Shown here in pieces: positions 6,573-11,483 of a stretch of 11,483 bases of DNA. The stretch lies in NCBI GenBank assembly GCA_903913175.1, contig CAIWKF010000089.1, forward strand, positions 1 through 11,483. The letters are read 5' to 3'. The position numbers and the translations under genes were made by a program. Every line of letters begins with the position of its first letter. Within the stretch, counting starts at the first letter, position 1. Source of the stretch: Candidatus Staskawiczbacteria bacterium. GTDB lineage: Bacteria; Patescibacteriota; Minisyncoccia; Minisyncoccales; Staskawiczbacteraceae. The notes under the pieces are model-generated. The model saw nothing but the letters and a program-made list of their open reading frames with translations, did not search any database and was not told the origin of the DNA.

Positions 6573-8632
6573 AAATTCTAGAACAACGATCAAGCGAGAA
6601 AGAAGAAGACATTGAGAATGCTGTAAATCCAGAGTATCCGTATATTGTAGTAAAAGAAAAATCAGTTTCTTATTTAGGAGTAGAGGTTCCCAAAGCAGAT
6701 GGGGGTCGTTTAGTGCCAAAAGAATCTGAGTTTAAAGAAGAATATTTTTATTTGGAAGGACACCATGAAACTATGAGAGAAATTGCCACCTCTTTACTTT
6801 TAAATAAACCACTTTTACTTGAAGGAGGAACCGGAGTTTATAATAAAACGACTACGGTTGCTAAAATGTGTAAAGACTTAAATGCAAATTATTGCAAAGT
6901 GAACTTTGATAGGGAAACAGCTCGGGAAGATGTGATTGGCGGACAAACTCTAAAAGTTGATGAGAATGGAAAAGAAAAATTGGAATGGTATGATGGTGAT
7001 TTAATGTATGCTATAAGAAATGGTGGAGTTGCTTTTTTGGACGAATATAATCGTCAGAGTAAAATGGCAGGAATTATAAATCCCATTATTGATGCCATAT
7101 TAAATGGCAGAAAAGAAATTACTAATCCCTATAATGAAAATGAGCGAGTTGTGGTTCATCCTAATTTTCGTCTGGTTGCCGCTCAAAACCCGCCAGGTTT
7201 TGAAGAAGGTCATGAATACACCGATAGAAACCAACTGCCCGCAGAAACCTTTGGTAGGTGGATTTACAAAAAATTACCCATTGAATATACAGAAGATCAA
7301 GAAAATAAGCTTTTTGCCGGCATGATTGGCGAGGGCGTACAGCTTGATATTCCCGAATCAGAGTTTCGGCATGTTGGCGAAGGGTTACCAGTAAAAGAGT
7401 TGGCTGAAGTCCCTGGCATGGTTCACTGGAGAAGAGAAATTATTACTATATTAAGGACATTGGAAGCAAAGTCATCTGGCTCTAAAAGAGAAATGGCCAA
7501 AAACCAGCGTCAGAATCTTTATTTTAACCCAAGACTGAAAAAAACCATTATTGACTATATTGCTAGGTTTTATAGTGGGGATATAAATGAAACAATAAAA
7601 AACGCTTTTGAAACATGCATAGTTGGAATGTACAGCTCTGATTTAGATAAACAAAAGGTTAGGCTTTTAGTGGATCAGGCGTCATGGGTTGCGCCAAAAG
7701 TTGAGTCAAAGCGCAGAGGGCTTGAAGCAAGAGACATTGAAGCTGAAAAGAAACAAGAGCTTATAAATGAAATAAAAGGTTTAAAATCAGAAATTGAGGA
7801 TAGTGGTAAATTGCCCAAAGGTTTTGAAATGTCAAAACCTGATATGGAGAAAAACCCCATTATTCAAGCTAAAACCGAGAAAGGAGAGGCTATAGAATTT
7901 AACTTTGAACAGATAAAAATTAAGGTAATAGATTTTTACAAAAGGAATAATTTGAAAGAATTAGCAAATGCAATAGAAGGCACAACAATCTCCTTAACTA
8001 AAGAACAGCAAAAGGCCATTATGGAAATGGTTGAAAAGGAAAGTTTTGATTCTGCATGGATATTTCCTGGTAATGAAATGATGCAGGAAAATTCAATAAA
8101 AGTAAAAGAAGGAACAGAAAAAGAAATAGATGGTCTTTCTTCAGAAGAGCAATACAATAAAGAAGGAACATATTTATACGGTGATGTGGCATCTGCGTTT
8201 CCTAGTAAAATCCAAAACAATAACCGAGGTAACAAACCATATGTGCTTTTGTATAAATCTACCCCAGAAGTTGATGAAGAAACTAGAGAACCACTTGAAA
8301 GTCTAGGCAAAGAAGAAGTGAAAAATTCACCAGAAAACCTAAGAAAGTATTTTGAAAAAAAAGGACTTAAAGGGTTAACTTTTCAAGAATATCTTGTTTT
8401 GCAAAGAGTGATAACAGAAAATAATAAAGATGCAAAAGATCCTCATCCTGATAGAAACAATTATACTTGGTTGTTAGATTCTGAGTTGGCTCCAGGTTCC
8501 AGAGGGCTGGGTCAGGTCTTGTTTGCCTATTGGGATTCCGCCATTCAGCGGGTCAGGGTGAGTTCGTATGCTTCAGACTATTGCAGTTCGGATATTGGTG
8601 CTCGCTCCTCAGCCATCTTTGAAATTCTTTGA
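6569..8632 (+). CDS. MoxR-type AAA+ ATPase with DGR-diversified C-terminal domain
   Basis: Residues about 60-330 form a MoxR-like AAA+ module: Walker B VAFLDE (154-159), sensor 1 AAQNPP (N207) and LPAETFGRW with the probable arginine finger R230. The Walker A loop is unusual. GGTGVYNKTT (86-95) has Tyr-Asn where the family has one glycine before the lysine. A helical linker (about 380-430) leads to a domain (433-687) shared with the next gene. The last 43 codons hold VR1, whose 16 differences from the TR are all at TR adenines. The domain probably displays variable residues as in C-type-lectin-fold DGR targets, but I cannot confirm the fold. ATP-driven remodelling together with the upstream vWA protein is expected from family knowledge. 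The ligand is unknown. It ends in TGA and overlaps the upstream gene by 4 bp. Confidence 0.9.
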   Translation: MKILEQRSSEKEEDIENAVNPEYPYIVVKEKSVSYLGVEVPKADGGRLVPKESEFKEEYFYLEGHHETMREIATSLLLNKPLLLEGGTGVYNKTTTVAKMCKDLNANYCKVNFDRETAREDVIGGQTLKVDENGKEKLEWYDGDLMYAIRNGGVAFLDEYNRQSKMAGIINPIIDAILNGRKEITNPYNENERVVVHPNFRLVAAQNPPGFEEGHEYTDRNQLPAETFGRWIYKKLPIEYTEDQENKLFAGMIGEGVQLDIPESEFRHVGEGLPVKELAEVPGMVHWRREIITILRTLEAKSSGSKREMAKNQRQNLYFNPRLKKTIIDYIARFYSGDINETIKNAFETCIVGMYSSDLDKQKVRLLVDQASWVAPKVESKRRGLEARDIEAEKKQELINEIKGLKSEIEDSGKLPKGFEMSKPDMEKNPIIQAKTEKGEAIEFNFEQIKIKVIDFYKRNNLKELANAIEGTTISLTKEQQKAIMEMVEKESFDSAWIFPGNEMMQENSIKVKEGTEKEIDGLSSEEQYNKEGTYLYGDVASAFPSKIQNNNRGNKPYVLLYKSTPEVDEETREPLESLGKEEVKNSPENLRKYFEKKGLKGLTFQEYLVLQRVITENNKDAKDPHPDRNNYTWLLDSELAPGSRGLGQVLFAYWDSAIQRVRVSSYASDYCSSDIGARSSAIFEIL
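7865..7919 (+). repeat. 55-bp identity island, copy 1 (in the MoxR target gene)
   Basis: This stretch is identical over 55 bp to 8937-8991 in the second target gene and encodes QAKTEKGEAIEFNFEQIK. Flanking sequence is clearly diverged between the two genes, so the identity points to gene conversion or strong constraint. It marks the start of the shared domain in both proteins. Confidence 0.9.
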
Positions 8633-8690
8633 TGTTTGGATATTTAAATTTTGATAACTTTAGTTTTAATTTTTAATCTTTAATTTTTTT
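8439..8690 (+). repeat. 252-bp direct repeat, copy 1, enclosing VR1
   Basis: It matches 9532-9783 without gaps (constant offset 1093). All differences lie inside the VR; the 62 bp before and 70 bp after it are identical. The repeat includes the stop codon and 58 bp of noncoding DNA, so protein selection alone cannot explain it. A block duplication, gene conversion or a shared cis-acting homing element are the options. Confidence 0.92.
8501..8620 (+). repeat. DGR variable repeat 1 (VR1)
   Basis: It aligns without gaps to TR 10090-10209 and differs at 16 positions, each an adenine in TR: A to G nine times, A to T five and A to C two. Most hit AAT codons (TR codons 10, 12, 15, 21, 23, 27, 29, 31). 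The 3' end 8594-8620 matches TR except at 8613 (A in TR, C here), like an IMH site. It encodes residues 645-684 of the MoxR fusion. Confidence 0.96.
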
Positions 8691-8698
8691 AAAAAAAT
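8683..8698. repeat. A/T palindrome before the second target gene
   Basis: ATTTTTTTAAAAAAAT is a perfect 16-bp dyad straddling the end of the first 252-bp repeat, followed at once by TATAAA (8698-8703) next to the ATG at 8706. No loop is possible in the perfect form and no GC stem precedes the T-run, so it is not a standard terminator. It might be part of a promoter for the second target gene. Confidence 0.3.
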
Positions 8699-8705
8699 AT
8701 AAAAT

Positions 8706-9725
8706 ATGTTAGAGCATGAAGGGTCTTCTAAAATAGATGAACAGGAAATCATATCATCAGGAATAGAATCTACATCACTTATCACTCAGGAAATTGTTGG
8801 ACAGATTAATGCTATGCAAGCTGGCCGAAAGCTAGAGAATCTTGATGTTTTAGAGCTGGAAGTTATTAGGAATAAATATCTGGAGCTAAAGAATATTCTT
8901 GCCTTAAAGTCTGAAGTTGGAAGTGGCTTGATTTTGCAAGCTAAAACCGAGAAAGGAGAGGCTATAGAATTTAACTTTGAACAGATAAAAACTTATTGGA
9001 TTAATTTTTATCAAGAGAACAATTTACCTGAAATAGCAGAAGTAGTAGAAAAAATGAAAATTAATCTTACCAAAGAACAACAAGATAGGATTAAGGAATT
9101 ATCTGAAAAAAAAGGTTTTAACAAGATGATTATCTTTGCGGGCAACGAAATTATGAAAAATAATTCCGAAAGAATAAAGCAACAAACAGAAAAAGAAATG
9201 GAGGGATTGACGCCAGAACAACAATATCAAGAAAAGGACGAGAGTGGCAAGCTAATAGGCGCTTACTTATCTGACTCGGTAAAATCTGCATTTCCAGAAA
9301 AAATAAAAAATAACAACAGACCGAATAAGCCATACATCTTTTTTTGCAAAGATCAGTCAGAGGTAGACGAAGAAACTAGAAAACCTCTTAAGGGGCTAGG
9401 CAAAGAAGAAGTGAAAAATTCACCAGAAAACATCAGAGAATATTTCAAAAAACAAGGTTTGACTGGTTATACTTTAGAAGAATACTTTGTTTTCCAAAGA
9501 GAACATACAGCAAAAAATAAAGAAATAGAAAATCCTCATCCTGATAGAAACAATTATACTTGGTTGTTAGATTCTGAGTTGGCTCCAGGTTCCAGAGGGC
9601 TGGGTCGGGTCTTGTATGCCAGTTGGGATTCCGACGATCAGCAGGTCAGGGTGGATTCGAGGGCTTCGGACAGTTGCAGTTCGAGTATTGGTGCTCGCTC
9701 CTCAGCCATCTTTGAAATTCTTTGA
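8706..9725 (+). CDS. Second DGR target protein: variable domain without ATPase
   Basis: Residues 78-339 are homologous to residues 433-687 of the upstream MoxR fusion, from QAKTEKGEAIEF through NPHPDRNNYTWLLDSELAPG to the same C-terminus. The N-terminal 77 residues are different, helical and probably coiled (SLITQEIVGQINAM, LEVIRNKYLELKNIL), and there is no AAA+ domain. The last 43 codons contain VR2, with 15 of 16 differences at TR adenines. The protein could be an adaptor, competitor or free ligand-binding partner of the ATPase; that is inferred from shared domain and position. It lies 73 bp after the ATPase gene. No signal peptide is apparent. Confidence 0.88.
   Translation: MLEHEGSSKIDEQEIISSGIESTSLITQEIVGQINAMQAGRKLENLDVLELEVIRNKYLELKNILALKSEVGSGLILQAKTEKGEAIEFNFEQIKTYWINFYQENNLPEIAEVVEKMKINLTKEQQDRIKELSEKKGFNKMIIFAGNEIMKNNSERIKQQTEKEMEGLTPEQQYQEKDESGKLIGAYLSDSVKSAFPEKIKNNNRPNKPYIFFCKDQSEVDEETRKPLKGLGKEEVKNSPENIREYFKKQGLTGYTLEEYFVFQREHTAKNKEIENPHPDRNNYTWLLDSELAPGSRGLGRVLYASWDSDDQQVRVDSRASDSCSSSIGARSSAIFEIL
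8937..8991 (+). repeat. 55-bp identity island, copy 2
   Basis: This is the exact counterpart of 7865-7919. It begins the domain shared by the two diversified proteins, just after the unrelated N-terminal region of this gene, and so marks the domain junction. Confidence 0.9.
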
Positions 9726-9783
9726 TGTTTGGATATTTAAATTTTGATAACTTTAGTTTTAATTTTTAATCTTTAATTTTTTT
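9532..9783 (+). repeat. 252-bp direct repeat, copy 2, enclosing VR2
   Basis: This is the counterpart of 8439-8690. Identity ends at 9783 in the T-run; the DNA beyond is unrelated to that after copy 1 and leads into the TR leader. Outside the VR no base differs from copy 1. Confidence 0.92.
9594..9713 (+). repeat. DGR variable repeat 2 (VR2)
   Basis: It aligns without gaps to TR 10090-10209 with 16 differences. Fifteen are at TR adenines (14 A to G and one A to C). The exception is 9662, where TR has T (10158) and VR2 has G, making AAT into AGG. Seven changes are identical to VR1 (TR codons 2, 12, 19, 24, 28, 29, 38). It encodes residues 297-336 of the second target. Confidence 0.96.
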
Positions 9784-10089
9784 TCGCTTGCTATAAATTT
9801 TACCACTACATGTTGGCTAAAGAAACCACTGCCATTTGGCAGATTGGCTCGCCAATAACATAAGATGGTGATTCTTTTTGTAATGGGAAAACCCATAACG
9901 CCCAGAGTTTTATTTTGCTACTGCAAAATAATAGAGTGGTGGCAAAAAGAAAAAGTAAAAAGATGGATGCTCATTTTTGGTGAAAAGATGCGAGGGAAGG
10001 CCGAGGCTTTCCTGGAGACGATAGGTCTTGTCAAATTAATTATTTTTCTACAACGAATAGGCCTATGGAAATAAAAAAGAGCATAGAGG
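9784..10089 (+). ncRNA. Hairpin-rich noncoding region upstream of TR, possible leader of the DGR RNA
   Basis: No convincing gene is present here. A 69-codon frame (9865-10074) lacks any recognisable motif. Several strong inverted repeats follow one another: CTGCCA-TT-TGGCAG (9829-9842), which TTGGC (9813-9817) and GCCAA (9851-9855) can enclose; ATGGG-AAAA-CCCAT (9883-9896); a 9-bp stem with a TACT loop (9910-9931); a 7-bp stem with a CGAG loop (9995-10012); and the palindrome ATAGGCCTAT (10057-10066). An extended -10 (TGCTATAAA) lies at its start. In studied DGRs the template RNA extends beyond TR, so a structured 5' part of that RNA is a reasonable inference. Confidence 0.4.
9789..9797 (+). 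promoter_or_regulatory. Possible extended -10 promoter for the TR transcript
   Basis: TG-C-TATAAA matches the extended -10 pattern TGnTATAAT with one mismatch, a few bases after the second 252-bp repeat ends. No good -35 is present, as is acceptable for extended -10 promoters. Transcription would begin near 9804, just before the hairpin series and about 290 bp before TR. Confidence 0.3.
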
Positions 10090-10209
10090 AGAGAGCTGGG
10101 TCAGGTCTTGTATGCCAATTGGAATTCCGACAATCAGCAGGTCAAGGTGAATTCGAATACTTCAGACAATTACAATTCGAATATTGGTGCTCGCTCCTCA
10201 GACATCTTT
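10090..10209 (+). repeat. DGR template repeat (TR)
   Basis: This is the invariant donor for VR1 and VR2. It has about 34 adenines in 120 bases, concentrated in eight AAT codons when read in the VR frame; AAY codons can change to many residues but never to a stop. 24 of the adenines differ in at least one VR. Only the AGA at the start and AAG (codon 19) could become stops by A-to-T change. The 3' segment 10183-10209 is nearly identical to the VRs, differing at 10202. It lies in noncoding DNA between the second target and avd, 365 bp before the RT start. Confidence 0.95.
10183..10209 (+). other. IMH*-like 3' end of TR
   Basis: This 27-base segment is shared with VR1 (8594-8620) and VR2 (9687-9713) except for one base, A in TR (10202) and C in both VRs. 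It has a less A-rich, more GC-rich core (GGTGCTCGCTCCTCAG). In the Bordetella phage DGR the corresponding IMH and IMH* differ slightly, and this difference fixes the direction of transfer. By analogy this segment would be the site where cDNA priming starts. Confidence 0.55.
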
Positions 10210-10211
10210 TG

Positions 10212-10574
10212 CTATGAAGCATTTCTCATATACTTTATCCAACCGCCTAGCATTTTGCCTATTTCCTGCATTTTAGCTTCTGCTGATATGTAGGCATTTG
10301 TATTACCAATAACGCCAGTATCATATGCCAACCGTATAAGTATTTTTACCAGCTCACACTTGGCGGAGGCTTTATGAAGTATTGGTTCTCGTAATGTTTT
10401 TATCTGAATATTGGCAAGATATATTGTTTCTAGCAAGTCTAAAATTGTATTTTCTATTTTTTGTCCCAGCGAATACCTGCTAGTTTTTGGAAACTTTTCA
10501 ATTTTTTTGTGCATTTCTTTATAAAAGTCATATATTTTATGAACTATTGATGGTTGAAAATCTAAATTTTCCAT
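10212..10574 (-). CDS. avd: DGR accessory variability determinant (bAvd-type four-helix protein)
   Basis: The product is a small basic helical protein that in studied DGRs forms a pentamer, binds the reverse transcriptase and the template RNA, and is needed for mutagenic homing. Family signatures are KFPKTSRYSLGQKIE (27-41), LLETIYLA (47-54), LVKILIRLAY (75-84) and EIGKMLGGWIKYM near the C-terminus (104-116). The length of 120 residues from the ATG at 10574 is typical. An upstream ATG at 10601 would add nine residues reaching into the RT gene, and I prefer the shorter form. It is encoded on the opposite strand to the RT and targets. Its stop lies 2 bp from the 3' end of TR, so read-through would make antisense TR RNA. 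Its start codon directly abuts the RT start. Confidence 0.9.
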   Translation of the reverse strand: MENLDFQPSIVHKIYDFYKEMHKKIEKFPKTSRYSLGQKIENTILDLLETIYLANIQIKTLREPILHKASAKCELVKILIRLAYDTGVIGNTNAYISAEAKMQEIGKMLGGWIKYMRNAS

Positions 10575-10577
10575 ATG
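10572..10577. promoter_or_regulatory. Back-to-back start codons of avd and RT (CATATG)
   Basis: The minus-strand ATG of avd (10574-10572) and the plus-strand ATG of RT (10575-10577) touch with no base between them. Each gene's leader and any promoter must therefore lie inside the other's coding sequence. No Shine-Dalgarno motif is visible on either side. Confidence 0.7.
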
Positions 10578-11477
10578 TTTGAAAATTATAGTTATGAACA
10601 ATTAATTAATATTGAGAATATTTTAAGAGCATGGGAGGATTACTCGTCAGGTAAATCCGGAAAAAAAGAGATTGCGGAATTTTGGCTTAATCAAGAAAAA
10701 CATATATTTGCATTACATTATGAGTTAGAGAAAGAAACTTATAAGCATAGCCATTACAAAAAATTTGTAATTTGTGATCCAAAAGAAAGGATTATTCATA
10801 AGTCTACATTAATAGACAGAATTGTCCATCAAACGATCTATAATTACTTAAACCCTATATTTGAGGACAGATTTATTTTCGATTCCTATGCCTCTATAAA
10901 ATGTAAGGGAAACCACCTAGCGGTTAAAAATTTTAGGATAAAATGTTTAAGGGAAAGCTGTGGTGGAAGAATAGAAATTTGGGTATTAAAATGTGATGTC
11001 AAAAAATTTTTTGATAGCATTGATCACAAAATTCTATTTTCTTTTATTGAAAAACAGGTTAAGGATGAAAAAATATTAAAATTAGTCAAGCATATATTGG
11101 TTAGTTATAATGTATCGTATGGCAAAGGGCTTCCCTTAGGAAATTTAACCAGTCAGTTATTTGCCAATATTTATCTTCATGAGCTTGATTATTATGTAAA
11201 GCACATTTTGAAGGTTAAAAATTATATTCGCTTTAATGATGATTTTGTTATTATTTCCGAAGATCAAAAATTCTTGCAAGATTTTTTAACAAACATTAAA
11301 GTGTTTTTATTTAACAGGTTAAAGTTAAGTCTGCCAGATAATAAAACATCAATAAGAAAATTTAAATGGGGAATAGACTTTCTAGGATATATAGTTTTGC
11401 CTGGAGGATTATTGCCAAGAAGAAAAACAAAAAAAGAATGCTTTGCAAAATTGAAAAAAGGACTATTGATTACTTAA
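10575..11477 (+). CDS. DGR-type reverse transcriptase, ends early at an A7 tract
   Basis: The enzyme copies the TR RNA into adenine-mutagenised cDNA. RT motifs in order are FVICDPKERIIH (64-75), DRIVH (81-85), DSYASIKCKGNH (103-114), motif A DVKKFFDSID with D141, LGNLTSQ (188-194) and the active-site F-N-D-D (220-223, catalytic D222 and D223), then FLGYIVLP (269-276). LGxxxSQ in place of QGxxxSP is the DGR hallmark that sets these apart from group II intron and retron RTs. The frame stops at 300 residues, just after RRKTKKECFAKLKKG, short of the usual thumb region. The -1 frame from the A7 run (11429-11435) instead reads RMLCKIEKRTIDYLKN and stays open to the window end, so a frameshift is likely. 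It is encoded downstream of TR in the same direction. Confidence 0.93.
   Translation: MFENYSYEQLINIENILRAWEDYSSGKSGKKEIAEFWLNQEKHIFALHYELEKETYKHSHYKKFVICDPKERIIHKSTLIDRIVHQTIYNYLNPIFEDRFIFDSYASIKCKGNHLAVKNFRIKCLRESCGGRIEIWVLKCDVKKFFDSIDHKILFSFIEKQVKDEKILKLVKHILVSYNVSYGKGLPLGNLTSQLFANIYLHELDYYVKHILKVKNYIRFNDDFVIISEDQKFLQDFLTNIKVFLFNRLKLSLPDNKTSIRKFKWGIDFLGYIVLPGGLLPRRKTKKECFAKLKKGLLIT
11429..11435 (+). other. A7 tract, candidate frameshift site in the RT gene
   Basis: Seven adenines follow a C and precede GAATG. In the RT frame the codons are ACA-AAA-AAA-GAA, which gives an A-AAA-AAA slippery heptamer. A shift of -1 here continues the RT C-terminus past 11483 in place of the stop at 11475-11477. 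Programmed slippage, a true indel, or a homopolymer sequencing error would all look the same from one sequence. Confidence 0.5.
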
Positions 11478-11483
11478 AAAATA

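Noticed and set aside
6570..8632. Alternative genetic code with TGA as glycine
   Set aside because: TGA ends the 142-residue gene and both targets just where homology and operon overlap predict ends, and no in-frame TGA occurs inside recognised domains.
8633..8705. Rho-independent terminator after the ATPase gene
   Set aside because: A T-run is present, but I find no stable GC stem before it.
8439..9783. CRISPR or simple tandem array
   Set aside because: The repeats are two long direct copies 1093 bp apart within coding genes, explained by duplicated DGR targets. No short regularly spaced repeats exist in the window.
9810..9863. 17-residue mini-ORF MLAKETTAIWQIGSPIT followed by an open frame after its stop
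   Set aside because: Too short to support. It could be a decayed gene fragment or a leader peptide, but nothing beyond the open frame indicates translation.
10003..10031. Possible degenerate extra TR/VR copy (shared AGGTCTTGT)
   Set aside because: Only nine consecutive bases match TR and the surrounding alignment is poor; chance is sufficient.
9865..10074. 69-codon plus-strand frame upstream of TR
   Set aside because: No recognisable motif; the composition is odd and several perfect hairpins cross it. Treated as noncoding.
10108..10293. 61-codon plus-strand frame over the TR
   Set aside because: It is simply the TR read in the VR frame (YANWNSDNQQV...), then running into antisense avd. Its start lies inside TR, and a template needs no translation.

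Overview
The window is strongly AT-rich and reads like a genome from the Candidate Phyla Radiation (Patescibacteria). It has compact genes with short gaps, AT-rich leaders without Shine-Dalgarno motifs, CPR-style sets of short housekeeping proteins, and TGA used as a stop, so the code is standard rather than the SR1/Gracilibacteria code. The lineage is inferred from style, because no rRNA or other marker lies in the window.

Layout. Positions 1-135 carry what looks like the end of an IS3-type insertion sequence pointing off the left edge. Positions 223-3898 hold four closely packed plus-strand genes: iorA and iorB (indolepyruvate:ferredoxin oxidoreductase), a sugar-1-phosphate nucleotidyltransferase and a TsaC/YrdC-type tRNA modification enzyme. 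Positions 3935-9725 hold a second plus-strand cluster: a 725-residue protein with an HExxH metallopeptidase-like motif and a C-terminal von Willebrand A (vWA) domain, a 142-residue protein of unknown function, a 687-residue MoxR-type AAA+ ATPase with a diversified C-terminus, and a 339-residue protein sharing only that C-terminal part.

Positions 8501-11483 form a diversity-generating retroelement (DGR). One template repeat (TR, 10090-10209) matches variable repeats at the 3' ends of both target genes (VR1 8501-8620, VR2 9594-9713). VR1 differs from TR at 16 positions, all adenines in TR. VR2 differs at 16, of which 15 are adenines. After TR come a bAvd-type accessory gene on the minus strand and a DGR-type reverse transcriptase (RT) on the plus strand. 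The two start codons touch back to back.

How the parts probably work together: the RT and Avd copy the TR RNA with adenine-directed errors and the product rewrites the last 40 or so codons of both targets. One target is a MoxR ATPase encoded next to its likely vWA partner, so the retroelement appears to diversify the recognition surface of an ATP-driven MoxR-vWA machine, plus a free-standing protein with the same surface. MoxR-vWA modules and DGRs in CPR bacteria are both known. The details here (ATPase and variable domain on one chain, HExxH-vWA partner, inverted avd abutting the RT start, altered Walker A, RT ending at an A7 tract) deserve attention.
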